Source of the DNA: Gadus chalcogrammus
Lineage: Eukaryota; Chordata; Actinopteri; Gadiformes; Gadidae
Assembly (NCBI RefSeq): GCF_026213295.1
Contig: NC_079426.1
Location: 27,483,602 to 27,547,601 of the forward strand
Direction: 5' to 3'
DNA: 64,000 bases
Below, one piece after another: positions 11,041 to 21,487 of this stretch (positions are counted from its first letter, which is position 1; the number at the start of each line of letters is the position of its first letter). The position numbers and the translations under genes were made by a program. The notes under the pieces were generated by a model. It did not search any database. It saw only the letters and a program-made list of their open reading frames with translations, and was not told the origin of the DNA.

Positions 11041-11535
11041 GTTGCAACCATATAAACACCTTTGTTTCCATGGGTGTTTTGCTGTTCGTCTGTCTCGTCC
11101 CGCAGATACAGACTGAATCCCCGAATCCAGGTTCTTGTTTATTTAGATTATTATGTTGGCCAACCCTCTTACACTGATTGTTCTGTTCAACCTAAGATAA
11201 AACAATTATAATCTAGGATATAAATTCTCCCCGTCAACTTTAAAAAAGGATGGATATATGTTTATTGCAATACAAATACACCATTTAAAAAATTTATAAC
11301 GTTGCCTACACTTTATGAACATCTACTTCGGACATGGCTCCACGCATTCGCCGGCTTCTTTGAAAACAAATGCACATGGCTCGCGTAGAAGTGCATGGGG
11401 AAGGGTCGTCAACGAGTTGTTACGACAGTGTTGTAAAATATCTACTACGAAGCTATAGGGGGCGCTGTGTAGAGAAATGTGCGTGCCAAAACCAAGAAAA
11501 CAGCGAAGAAATGCCCGAAGTTGCATAGTGGGCCT

Positions 11536-11650
11536 TTAACGCATTACAAACCCATTTATTGAGTCTTACTAACTTACCCTCTTATGTCATTGTATAAACT
11601 TTACTGAGCATTTCTTATGCTTATTAGGGTTAATAACTCCGCACACGTTG
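11536..11650 (+). repeat. AT-rich interspersed repeat, copy A, right part
   Basis: This continues the repeat interrupted at 8365; CGCATTACAAACCCATTTATTGAG matches the reverse complement of the copy at 12500-12590. Its far end is not sharply defined. Confidence 0.65.
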
Positions 11651-12241
11651 AGCGAGTGGGATCTGTTTTGTGCCTCATATAATAATTAAAATGCTTTTAT
11701 TTTGAAGGTTGTTTTAAACCGGAAGTTATGTTTATGCAAGTGGATGACGGCTTGACGTGTATGCTTGATGAAGTGTTTGACGAATGTTTGGAGAACATGT
11801 CGGAATCGTTGGCGCGAGCACCCCAGACCAACAACTGACAGACCAAAGACAGGAACAAGCACAGAAAACATTGATAAGAGGGAGAGGTCCGAACTGGAGG
11901 ATGACTCTGGTAAATTTAAGAATGTGATGCTATAGTAACGGCAGCTGGTTCTAGCTAGCTAAATCTTTGCATCTAAAGAGAGAATGTATTACACACTGCG
12001 TTATTTCTTTATATGTTGTATATTGACCTTGTTTACTTTTTCAGCAAACTTTTTTCGGTTACAACACTTTCTTTCAGAGGCTTTGGTGTGCTACATTTGA
12101 GCTAACGTTTAGCTTATGCTATCATGTGAAACTAGGTAACCAAATGTAATTCTAACAACAAGAAAGAACAGCCAGAAGAATTCTCAACCATCCCCTGAGG
12201 CCATGGAGAAGAACGCCGGACTCGGATTTGTCTAGTCCGCC
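11651..12241. other. No recognisable gene
   Basis: The open frames here are short and match no family I recognise. I see no element ends or tandem structure. It may be unique host intergenic DNA or old repeat. Confidence 0.5.
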
Positions 12242-12840
12242 TTTTTAAATGTTGATGTTCAAGAATACGTTATGAAGTTTTTTAAATAACTCATTAAGCA
12301 TTATTAAGTGTATATTAAAATACCTATTAACCTTAATAAGCATGGTTCCCGCTTTAGATCCCGTGCCTACAAAATACATAATTAGCAGTTTAATAAAGGA
12401 CTTATTAACCTCAATAAGCCTGGTTCCCGCTTTAGATCCCATACCTGCAAAAGGCATAATTGGCAGTTTAATAAAGGATTTATTAACCTTAATAAACATA
12501 AAAAAATGCTTAGTAAAGGTTTAACAATGACATAATAGGTAAGTTAGTTAGACTCAATAAATGGTTTTGTAATGCGTTTATTAACAGCTATAATAATCTC
12601 ATTATTATATATAAGACCATTATTAATATTATTAAGCAATCAATAAATAGTTAACAAGTTTCTTATAAGTGCTCAAGTTTCTTAAGGTCTTATAATCTCA
12701 CAATAAACGTGTTTATTATGTTATTATTAACACTTCATTGATAGTCTTAACACAAATTAATGTTAATAAGCATATAATAAGGTCTAATTACATATTAACT
12801 AAGGCTTATTACAAGGACCTTAATATAAAGCGTTACCTAT
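12242..12840 (-). repeat. AT-rich interspersed repeat, copy B, with 77-bp internal tandem repeat
   Basis: This is the longer copy of the family seen at 8222-8365 and 11536-11650, in opposite orientation. Two tandem units of 77 bp share GGTTCCCGCTTTAGATCCC (starting 12345 and 12422), with a third partial unit from about 12479. One end reads AAGCGTTACC at about 12828-12837, which resembles a transposon terminus. There is no coding content. Confidence 0.65.
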
Positions 12841-14050
12841 CCCGACATTCAGTCATTCGTACTGTATAGATGACGATCTGAATCACATAGGCATTCGCCG
12901 TCACAATGCTCATTGGGAATAGCTGCTAAACTGCAGGCATGATTTCGGAATACGAAGCAACGGTTTACGAATCTGTGCGCACAGATTTACACATCCATAT
13001 TTTTTCTACCATGTGACCGCAAAGGGGAAAAATTGAAAAAGCATGATATCATGCCTTTAACAACCACAAAAGCATCAAGTGGTTGTTAAAATAAATGCAT
13101 AAGGAGAATAATTCTGCTTTCCCTGATATGTGGAAATGAAATATCAAATTATGAAGCAAATTAAAAGAGAAAAAAGTTTGTATGTATTATATTTCTGATG
13201 AAAATAATACATTTTATGACACTTCTTAACAGCAAAGCAATTGATTTCACAGAGCAAAATCATGGGAAGACACAGGCAGCCATTCAGCAAGCATCTTCAA
13301 TGAGACAGTGATGTACATGATTCTTAATTTTCCCATTGTGGACAGTTACAAACACAGAAACAACGATGGAGGGAGTGAGGATTTGCCATGTGGGAGAGGA
13401 CAAGTTTATTTGCAATGTACCATGGAGGAAAGTGGATATTTCTTCAAGGACGCAAGATGGCTAAAGGAATCTACACAACAACGAAGTATATTATCATCAG
13501 TATTCCCTTTTCCACGATGATTACCTTGTTTTCTTTAGTGCAGCAGCCTGCTTTGAGAGCAGCTACGTATAGAAACAGTGTCTGTGCAACATGTAATGTG
13601 TGCAGTTGGCCTTGACCAATGCAATATCGGCGTGAACCCATTATTACTGTGTTTACGAGTAAAGTCTGGTCCGTCTGAGTTAGAGTTTCGGGAGTCAACC
13701 ATGGTAGCAGTGGGTGACGGGAGAGAGTCTGGTCAACCAACGGTCAACCAAAAGAGGCGCAAGAAAGTGCCTGGTAATGTGCAATAAATCTGGTCCATGC
13801 ATGGTGGAAGTGGGGCTAATCAATCATAGATCTGGAGATGTATTTGTGTTGTGTTCAGTATTATTTCTCTTCATTAAGCAGTGTGGGTAGACGGCAGAGG
13901 GTGATTATATGATATGCAGAGCTATGGCTAACATGCTCACTTTACATACTACCCAGTGCAATGCTAATTGATAGCTCATGTCAGTTGAATTCCGGTTCAT
14001 CTGATTGATCAATAAATAAAAAATCTTCCATCCTTTGGTTTTTATTTATA
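12841..14050. other. No recognisable gene
   Basis: Only short, unmatched frames occur in this 1.2-kb stretch. Composition is mixed and no terminal repeats are visible. Part of it may be host sequence. Confidence 0.5.
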
Positions 14051-14225
14051 GGTCAGTGTTTCCCCTACCATTGTTCAGGACGAGCGCCCCCGCCAGGCCA
14101 ACAACCGGCCAAAAAAAAAAAAAAAACACGGTGCCAATCGAGAGTACATTTATTCTCCGGCAGAAGAACTATACCACGAACCGATCGCGTAAATGCGACG
14201 TCTGATTGGTTCAGCCCGCCGTTAC
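14051..14225 (+). repeat. Possible truncated hAT end
   Basis: The stretch opens with CAGTGTTTCCCCTACC, similar to the terminus of the element at 32700-33784 (CAGTGTTTCCCCCACG), but no matching opposite end was found. It is followed by a poly-A run at about 14110-14126. Confidence 0.35.
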
Positions 14226-14489
14226 CATGGACAAATTGAAAATTGAAATTGAATTTATTTGAACTGTGGATTGTGTGGGATACTGCCAAAGTGTATTGAC
14301 ATTAATAGCATCATAAAGGGGAATGAGGGAAAGAATACTAGTAATATATTCCATCTGCGTCATATGAAGTGCATCCTGGTAGAAGTGGGATAGGCAATAT
14401 CTCAGACGCAGATAGAGACCAATACAAAGAGGCGTCACTTGAAACCTGAAATCATGAATAACCTCAGATAAGTTGATGCTGACATGTTA

Positions 14490-14528
14490 GACCCCGAGGG
14501 CAGGCCCCCCCTTCCTGCCCTCGGGGTC
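14490..14528. other. Perfect 15-bp GC-rich hairpin
   Basis: Arms GACCCCGAGGGCAGG (14490-14504) and its exact reverse complement (14514-14528) enclose a 9-nt C-rich loop. No T-run follows, and a terminator role has no support in this genome. It may mark the end of a repeat. Confidence 0.8.
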
Positions 14529-15399
14529 CGACCGGGCCAAGTTTCGGTGCGGGGGTCCCAGTTAGGCCCTAGAATATGGTATTCAAATTTCAGGGCGGTA
14601 GGACCTTCCTATCTCAAAAACTTTTTTTCCACCACATTCTGAACCATTAGGTCTCGCAGGCAACACTTCTGAAGGGGCTTTGTCCAAATGACAGTCCATT
14701 TGGGAAAACTTTTTTTCTCTATGGGCTAGAACTACAAATCTTGCATATGTCGTTCTCGGGGCCCCGGGAAATGTGTGTCAACATTTTAGCATCCCTAGCT
14801 ATCTCGAAAAGGCTGGAAAAGGGGCGTGACCTCCAACAGTACAGTCAATGTACATAAGACAGAGGTTAGTTTCTAGGCCCCATTTTTTGCGGGATGGAGG
14901 TGTACATTTGTGGCTTAATGTGTGTAGACACCGCTGGCCTGTGGCCACGTCTTTGAAGTCTGGGGTCAAAAGGTCAAAAGGAGCCGGCACCACGCCGCTT
15001 ATGAGATAACAAAAAGTGAATCTGTATTTCTCTCATTACATTTTGTCATTATTGAAGAGAGGCCTGATTCTCAGATATGCATATTGGACTGTTAGGGTAT
15101 AGGTCTGGGAAGAACTTCAGGCCAAAATCTTGCAAGCGATCCGCTGGGTGCAGGTGCAACGAGATGGAGCACTTGCTGAGCCTGGACTTTCATAATCTTC
15201 GCTCTGTGAATGTAAAGGATGTTTGGTCGGATGTTACGACGAAGAATCATAATGTGAATGGGAATATTCTATAAATCTCTTGATATCATCTTTCGTCTCA
15301 ACACTTCTGCTGCAGCCACTTAAAGTCTCACTCCGAGAACCTTAAAATATGAATCAATCCATTAGAAGTATGAAAATATGTTCCCGGTGGTGCAACAGA
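14529..15399. other. No recognisable gene
   Basis: The frames are short and unmatched. The text has a repeat-like feel, but no ends or second copy were found in the window. Confidence 0.45.
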
Positions 15400-15936
15400 G
15401 CAAACAAGGTGTCCTTTGACATCTACGTTTCGAGACGATTGCAACAGTGCCACACATGATCATATTTGAATATGTTTCGGGGTAGTAATTAGCTGTCGAT
15501 TTTGGAGGCCTTTATCAATAATGACCAGCTATAGATTTGCTTCCCGATGGAGATTTTTGACAAATTACATGTTAATTAGCATCTACACGTTAAGCTGAGT
15601 CCAATGAGATCAAGCTCGGCCTCTTGCTACACCGAGATCATGTCCTAGACCTAGGTGTACCATGTAAACAGGGTGTCCGCGGAGGTCTTAAAAGTCTTAA
15701 AAAGTCTTAAATTCATTTTTCTAAATTTAAGGCCTTAAAAAGTCTTAAATTCGTCAAAAATGTCATATGCTGGTCTTAAATTTATAACTCGGAGGTCTTA
15801 AATTTGTCGGGGCAGGGTTATTTTATTTATTTATTTTCTCGCGGGACTTTTCGGGAAGGAGATGTACGAGGGGCTACTTTCTTGCTAGCTGCATATATAA
15901 ACGGATGTCTGCGCGCTTGCTAGCTAGTCTGCAACA

Positions 15937-16517
15937 ATGGGTAAATGCAAGTTCAACGTCAGTTGGCTGGAAGACGTCCGTTTCCGAGGTTGGCTAGCGT
16001 CCGTTGCCAACCCAGAACAGGCCAGATGCATTCCGTGCAAAAGTAGCCTACATTCAAGCTCGGCACCATGGGGATTAAGGCTGTCGTCAGCCATATGCAG
16101 AGCCAAAAACATAAAACCTCTGCCAGGAGCCACACACAGACCCCAGCCATTTCTACGTTTTGCATCTCTGCTGCGGCGGTGGCGCCGCAGACGGTCCGCG
16201 CTGCTAGCACTGACCTGAGGGTAGCATTTGGTGCGACACCAACACTGAAAGCGGAGGTGTTGTGGATTCTAAACACAGTGGTCAAGCACCAGTCCTACAA
16301 CTCAAATGAGGGGATAGGAGATCTCTTCGGTTTGATGTTCCCTGACTCTCAAATCGCGAGCACCTTTACTGCTGGAAGGGACAAAACGGCGTATATAACT
16401 CGCTTCGGACCAGCGCCTTTCATCCGAAACGAGCGAATCTGCAGCGTCAACAAGGCCAACAAGCACGCCACCCTAGCCATATTATGGGCAACCGTGTTCC
16501 CTTTGGCTGTGATTTGA
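15937..16517 (+). pseudogene. hAT transposase N-terminal remnant with BED-like zinc finger
   Basis: ATG 15937 starts MGKCKFNVSWLED, then ARCIPC supplies the Cys pair. The frame shifts by one near 16060, after which GIKAVVSHMQSQKHK supplies the His pair. FGATPTLKAEVLW and DKTAYITRFGPAPFI follow in the second frame, to a stop at 16515-16517. This ordering is familiar from fish hAT proteins, with the zinc finger binding the element ends. The catalytic core and dimerisation domain are absent. Confidence 0.75.
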
Positions 16518-16799
16518 ACTTTGAATTCCTCGTAGGAGTTCATAATAATACATTGCTCGCCTTGGATGAAATACACCGCTCTTGCGCGATTTATTTTGCA
16601 TATGGGTGAGTCAAATGACGCGAGAAACGCCCCTTTTATGTGAACGCGCATTGAACCTAAAGCGGAAAACCTGGTTCAACTAATTGAATCTAAAGTGAGC
16701 GTTGTGGTACCATTTAACTGTGATTGAGAGTTGCGGCTCTGTCGAGCCAGGTTTTCCCAAGAAAGCCTGGGTATGTTCAACGAGGTTCGTGGTATACCC

Positions 16800-16908
16800 C
16801 CCAGGTCTTACTGAAGGCAATTTAATACCATAAATACGTGCTGGTGCACCCAAATTAAAAATGTAGGCGCACCAGTGCACCCAAGGAAAAAGTTAGTCTG
16901 GAGCCCTG
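16800..16908 (-). repeat. Fragment of another hAT end (CAGGGCTCCAGACT type)
   Basis: The segment ends AGTCTGGAGCCCTG at 16908, and GCACCAGTGCACCC is nearly repeated upstream. On the minus strand this reads as a hAT-like terminus. The partner end was not found. It lies inside the 15669-17111 element. Confidence 0.4.
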
Positions 16909-17355
16909 GACTATCACTTTATGTTCAATGAACAGACAGAAAGTAAACTTGAATGAGTCTCATTGAGTGACACACATGCTATGCTTGGGTTGTAATACAG
17001 CGGGATCCCCCCCACCATTGCGTGTTTAAGGTCTTAAATTTCATTCAAGGTGGTATTAAAAAGGTCTTAAAAAGTCTTAAATTTGACTTGCTGAAACCTG
17101 CAGATACCCTGGTAAAATACATGTTACCATTAGCTAGAGTGTCGTTCTTGGTGTCATTGGACTCAGCTCAACGTGTAGATGCTAAATAACATGTCATATG
17201 TGACAAATCTTTATCGGGAAGCAAATCAATAGCTGCTCAGTATTGATTAAGGCCTCCAATTTCGACAGCTAATTACTACCATTAAACATGTTCGAATATG
17301 CTCATGTGTGGCACCGTTGCAATCGCCTGGAAGCGTAGATGTTGAAGGACACCTT

Positions 17356-19723
17356 CACTGTAAAACCTGACAAGTTAGTTGAACTTAAACTATTTGAGGA
17401 AACCGATTGCCTTGAACTATTTAAGTTTACTAACTCAAATAAATTAAGTACCAGCAATTATTTTATGTAAGTAAAGATAACTCTTATAGCTAGAGTTATT
17501 GTGACATGTGTATTATGAGTTAGCATTACTAATTCCATTTACTGAGGTGAAATGTAAAGAATTAGCTTTTTACACTTAAATGCAGCAATTCATTCAACGT
17601 ATATAACATGTGTTCATGTAACTTATTACATTCTAGTTGCAACAACTTCAAATTACATTTCGTCTACTCAATTCATTTGAGGAAACCGATTGCCTTAAAC
17701 CAATCAAGTTAAATGAACACAATGGATTCACCAATCTCTGATCCAACTTAAATTACTGTGGCGAGCAGCGCGGGAAGGACGAGACGGGAGCCCAAGTTTA
17801 AATGGCGGCGCAACTCTCGTGCCTTAGTGCACCGCACGACCACGAGAGCTGGCTATATTCAAACACAGACATGCAACAGAAAACACGGCACTGTCACGTT
17901 AAAATTGTACCGGGGGCGAAAATTGTACCGGCCTACGTCATCGTTTGTTTACATCCTGACAACCTGCCCGGCAACAGACAACGCGATGCAGAAAACATGT
18001 TTCCAAACGACGAAATAACATAATACAGATAGCGGATCGCTATCTGTATTATAATAGATAGCGATAACACTTGTTTTTACTTTATATTTGTATTGTATTT
18101 AATTGTTTAATCGAAACAATAAAAAAAATTGCCCGCGAAACGGACGATCGCGTCAAATGACAAATGTTTTGCCCGCGAAACGGGCGATCGCGTCAAATGA
18201 CGTAGGAGGGTTCTTGAAACATAATACAGATAACGGATCGCTAGATAACACTTGTTTTTACTTTATATTTGTATTGTATTGAATTTTTTAATTGAATTTA
18301 GCTAGTAAACTGAGTGTTTTAAGCAGGTTTCATAGTCTAGAATGTTCAAGAACCTTCCTACGTGATTTGACGCGTCATTTGACGCGATCGCCCGTTTCGC
18401 GGACAATTCTTTTTATTGTTTCGATTAAACAATTAAATACAATACAAATATAAAGTAAAAACAAGTGTTATCGCTATCTATCATAATACAGATAGCGATC
18501 CGCTATCTGTATTATGTTATTTCGTCGTTTGGAAACATGTTTTCTGCATCGCGTCGTCTGTTGCCGGGCAGGTTGTCAGGATGTAAACAAACGATGACAT
18601 AGGCCGGTACAATTTTCGCCCCCGGTACAATTTTAACGTGACAGCACCTCTGACCAACACACACAACACTCTCACTAATGGTCCCGATCACACACATCAC
18701 AATTAACACACAAACAATAAAGAACCCAAACCCGTTAACCCCACTTAACCTAATAACACATCAAGTTATAAAAAGACAATAAAACCCCTTCTCCCCAAAC
18801 ATTATGAATACCCAGACTCCCCGGGGGTAGGAGTCGCCACATTATTTATTAAGCTGAATGCTGAACATTCATAACATTTCCATGGTCATTTCAAGTAGTC
18901 ATTTAAACAGCTTTACTAATTATTATTATTTTTAAACATGCCATCTCTTTAGCATCGGTGTTCTCTTTCTACGACGTCTTTCTGTTGGTATCGGGTCAGC
19001 CATCTCTTCTTCGTTCGTTACTAGACTCCGGTTGCATTGTGGGATAGCGTAGTGAACTCCGTGGTTTACTTTGGCGGTAGCACGCATTCGGAAACGTCTT
19101 CTACACAATGCGTAGGCTACTGAGCATTCCGACGCGCTATATTTTTTGGCGTACTGCAAAATGCATACTATATAGTCAAGTATGAGTATTCGGATTCAGC
19201 CGTTTTTGATAAATGGGTTTCCCAAATATAAAGAGCTAGCGCCTGTTAAAAGACACACAAGCTGTTTGAGACACAATCAAAAAAAGTTGAACGAAAATGT
19301 GTGTCATAAGCTTATTTATTTATGCCAATATTCTGTGATTAACTTTAAATCTTTACACTGTGATCATTGAAATTATGTCACAGTAATTATTTGTTTTAAT
19401 TGGGCATTGCATAATCATCAGAAATGATTATAAATAATAGAGATAGCAATAAAAACTAATTACACAAAGTGTAGCTTATATAGTCTAATAAAAATGATAT
19501 AGCTACATTTAAGTTAAATAAGTCAATGGAACACACTGGAATAAATAAGTTAGACTTAAAATGTTCCATATTTGAGCAGCACTCAAAACAAAAGAGTTAT
19601 TATATCAATTATTGATTCTTAAGTTCTGTTCATTCAGGTGAATGAGTAACCCCAACGATTTTTGAGATTTAAGTTACGTCTACTTAGTTCTTTTAGTAAG
19701 ATGTACTGTTAGGTTTTACAGTG
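17356..19723. mobile_element. CACTG-ended DNA element (CMC/CACTA-like)
   Basis: The ends CACTGTAAAACCTGA and inverted TTAGGTTTTACAGTG are flanked by TT on both sides (17354-17355 and 19724-19725). The left arm of the surrounding foldback predicts a single TT, so the duplication is 2 bp. Ends of the CACTR type and 2-3-bp duplications fit the CACTA group. No transposase is visible. The interior includes the palindrome at 17892-18643 and unmatched sequence at 18650-19680, so the element is non-autonomous. Confidence 0.65.
17892..18643. mobile_element. 752-bp near-perfect palindromic (foldback) insertion
   Basis: TGTCACGTTAAAATTGTACC at the left end is exactly inverted at the right end, and GCAC flanks both sides (17888-17891 and 18644-18647), suggesting a 4-bp duplication. 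Arms of about 320 bp (to about 18215, and from about 18345) are almost identical in reverse complement; about 130 bp lies between. Each arm holds an inner palindrome around ACAGATAGCGGATCGC. Frames at 17802-18023 (+) and 18512-18709 (-) share most of their translation only because the arms are inverted copies; neither is a convincing gene. Confidence 0.75.
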
Positions 19724-19863
19724 TTGTTCGTCCTCTTACCCCCAAAAAAAATATATTATTGGCCACCAATGGCCAGATATTATTGGCCATTGTAGCAAGT
19801 TGGCCATTTTGGCCAACGTTTTGAAAGTAATAATATTTGAGGGAATAGTTTTGTTGTTGTTTT

Positions 19864-20008
19864 AGCAGCGAAATGCACCGTGTGCGTGTGTGCGTGTGTG
19901 CGTGTGTGTGTGTCTGTGTGTCTGTGTGTCTGTGTGTCTGTGCGTGCGTGTGTGTGCTTGTGTGTGTGTGTCTGTGCATGTGCGTGCGTGTGTGTGTGTG
20001 TGTATAAC
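19864..20008 (+). repeat. GT-rich microsatellite
   Basis: Interrupted TGTG, TGCG and TGTC dinucleotide or tetranucleotide units run for about 145 bp. Open frames in it are composition artefacts. Confidence 0.9.
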
Positions 20009-20263
20009 ACGCTATTTTATGTTGAAATGCGACGTAATCCAGTGTTCACGAAACGTACACTGTCAACGTAGGTATGATTTTGGCGACTGGGTTGGCTCTC
20101 AGATATACGTGTTTCTAACAAGATGATATCATTAAAAGTTACATAAAGTAACAGTTTAATAACACAAACGCAGGAAGCACGTGAGCTGCTAGTTTAGCGA
20201 AAGCAACCTGACGTCGTTGAAACATGCGAGCGAGCCGATCAACTCCTAATAACTATAAGACTA

Positions 20264-20537
20264 AAGATCAGACACAATCACTGACTGAAGATTATGCAAT
20301 TAAAAAGTATATTTCTCGCTAGAAATGTTGTTAGAAACACGTTTAACGGTGAATCGGTCCTAAAATATTGCATTTCCCATTCAGATAATAAAGATTAATA
20401 AAGATCATACACATTCACTGACTGAAGATTATGTAAGGAAAATGTACATTTCTCGCTAGAAATGTCATTAGAAACGCGTTTAATGGTGTATCTGTCCTAA
20501 AATATTGCATTTCCCATTCAGATAATAAAGATTAATA
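20264..20537 (+). repeat. Tandem repeat, two units of 137 bp
   Basis: CTGACTGAAGATTATG at 20281 recurs at 20418, and TTGCATTTCCCATTCAG occurs in both units. Differences between units are scattered substitutions. Confidence 0.85.
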
Positions 20538-20837
20538 TAAACTACGCCGTGTTCCGGAGCCGCGGGGGATTCTGGGAATTGGGGTTCTCAGTTGACAAAT
20601 GGGGCTTTTGTTAACTTGTTTTGTTGTTAGGATTAAGTGGGGTTAATGGGTTCGGGATGTTATGTGGTTGTGTGTTGTTCTATTAACATTGTTCGTGTGT
20701 TCATTATTGTCGACACCGTCACCGAGAGTGACGTGACCATCGTTTCGAGCAGCTGTTCCGTGTTGAAGTCTCGTTCAATAAAAACCAACTCTCGTTGTCG
20801 AGCGTTCAATAAAAACCAACTCTCGTTGTCGAGCGTG

Positions 20838-21050
20838 CCCCCCCCCCTACAAACCTGTCTCCCCCCCCCCTCAACAAACGTGTCCCCCCCCCCCCCCCTT
20901 CAACTAACGTGTCGTCGTCGTCGTCGTCGTCCCCCCCCCCCCCCCCACAATCGTGTGTCGTCGTCCCCCCTCAACAAACGTGTCTCCCCCCCTCCCCGGT
21001 CAACAACAGTCTCCCCCCCCCCCCTAAACAATCGTGTCCACAATTTGCCG
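20838..21050 (+). repeat. Poly-C minisatellite
   Basis: Runs of 6 to 17 C residues alternate with short spacers such as TCAACAAACGTGTC and a GTC trinucleotide run (about 20910-20932). There are roughly seven units of irregular length. The minus strand is correspondingly poly-G and could form quadruplexes. Confidence 0.85.
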
Positions 21051-21487
21051 CGAAAGCCGTGAAACCCAAACCCCGAAACCCGCCTCCACAGCGGCACACG
21101 TGGATACTGAAGATATAACACGCTATTTTTTACGTTGAAATGCTACGTATCCAGTGTTCATGGAAACGTACACCACTGACGTTTTTTCTTGGCGACTGGG
21201 TTGGTCTATAAGACACCTGTTTGTTTTCCAATTAAAGCAGAGAGTGAGGCGCTGTGGGCAGTCTGCCAGTCAGCCAGCACCACCAGTAGCATGTTGGCGT
21301 GTTAAGTGAGTCTGTTAGCCTGTCAGCAGCACGCCAACACAGCCCAAGGACAAGAGGACGCTTTTACACTTGACTGTGTGTATGTGCATCCATGCACACA
21401 AACACACACCCTAACATGCACAAACAGCCAAACACACTGGTATATGTGTCCAATATATTCCCGTTTGAAAAAAACATGGAATAGCAT

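Larger units (their letters stand above)
8366..11535 (-). mobile_element. TTAA-target (piggyBac-like) non-autonomous element, copy 1
   Basis: The ends are AGGCCTACTATGCAACTT and its inverted counterpart. TTAA lies on both sides (8362-8365 and 11536-11539), the target duplication of piggyBac elements. The uninterrupted paralogue of the flanking repeat at 12548-12690 provides a near-identical empty site, which supports a clean insertion at one TTAA. The element is the same family as 22026-23548 but in the opposite orientation. Without the nested hAT (9397-11040) it is about 1.52 kb. One end is internally duplicated: a second, degenerate terminus reading GGGGAACTATGCAA occurs at about 8769. No transposase is present. 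Confidence 0.82.
15669..17111 (+). mobile_element. hAT-type element with 5-bp target duplication
   Basis: The ends CAGGGTGTCCGCGG and inverted CCTGCAGATACCCTG are imperfect inverted repeats, each followed inward by AAAAAGTCTTAAA tracts. GTAAA is present on both sides (15664-15668 and 17112-17116). The surrounding foldback predicts a single GTAAA before insertion, so the duplication is 5 bp, not the usual 8. hAT lineages with 5- or 6-bp duplications are known. The interior keeps only the N-terminal part of a transposase plus later repeat insertions after 16520. Confidence 0.75.
15400..19733. repeat. Foldback repeat, both arms visible, interrupted twice
   Basis: The left arm (about 15400-15668) is matched in reverse complement by 17112-17355 plus about 19726-19733. 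Shared landmarks are GTAGTAATTAGCTGTCGA, TTTGCTTCCCGAT and TAGCATCTACACGTT. A hAT element (15669-17111) occupies the centre and a CACTG-ended element (17356-19723) splits the right arm. Arm identity looks like roughly 80-85 percent by eye, so the foldback is older than either insertion. Confidence 0.75.
20003..21231 (+). repeat. Direct repeats (about 115 bp) bounding a 1.1-kb block
   Basis: TATAACACGCTATTTT at 20003 recurs at 21114, and similarity continues through GCGACTGGGTTGG to about 20120 and 21231. The offset is 1111 bp. The enclosed DNA holds the 137-bp tandem repeat and the poly-C minisatellite. The layout could be a tandem duplication or a decayed element with short direct termini; I see no coding content. 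Confidence 0.7.

Noticed and set aside
12841..14050. Host exon candidates
   Set aside because: Short frames lack splice-site support, codon bias or recognisable domains.
17758..18709. Pair of similar small ORFs on opposite strands
   Set aside because: They are the two arms of the palindrome read in opposite directions.
19716..20126. Several overlapping open frames rich in Cys/Val or His/Thr
   Set aside because: They are translations of the GT/CA microsatellite and change frame without losing openness.
20637..21121. Open frames of 69-141 codons with Pro/Ser/Arg runs
   Set aside because: They are produced by the poly-C minisatellite and trinucleotide run; there is no conserved motif.
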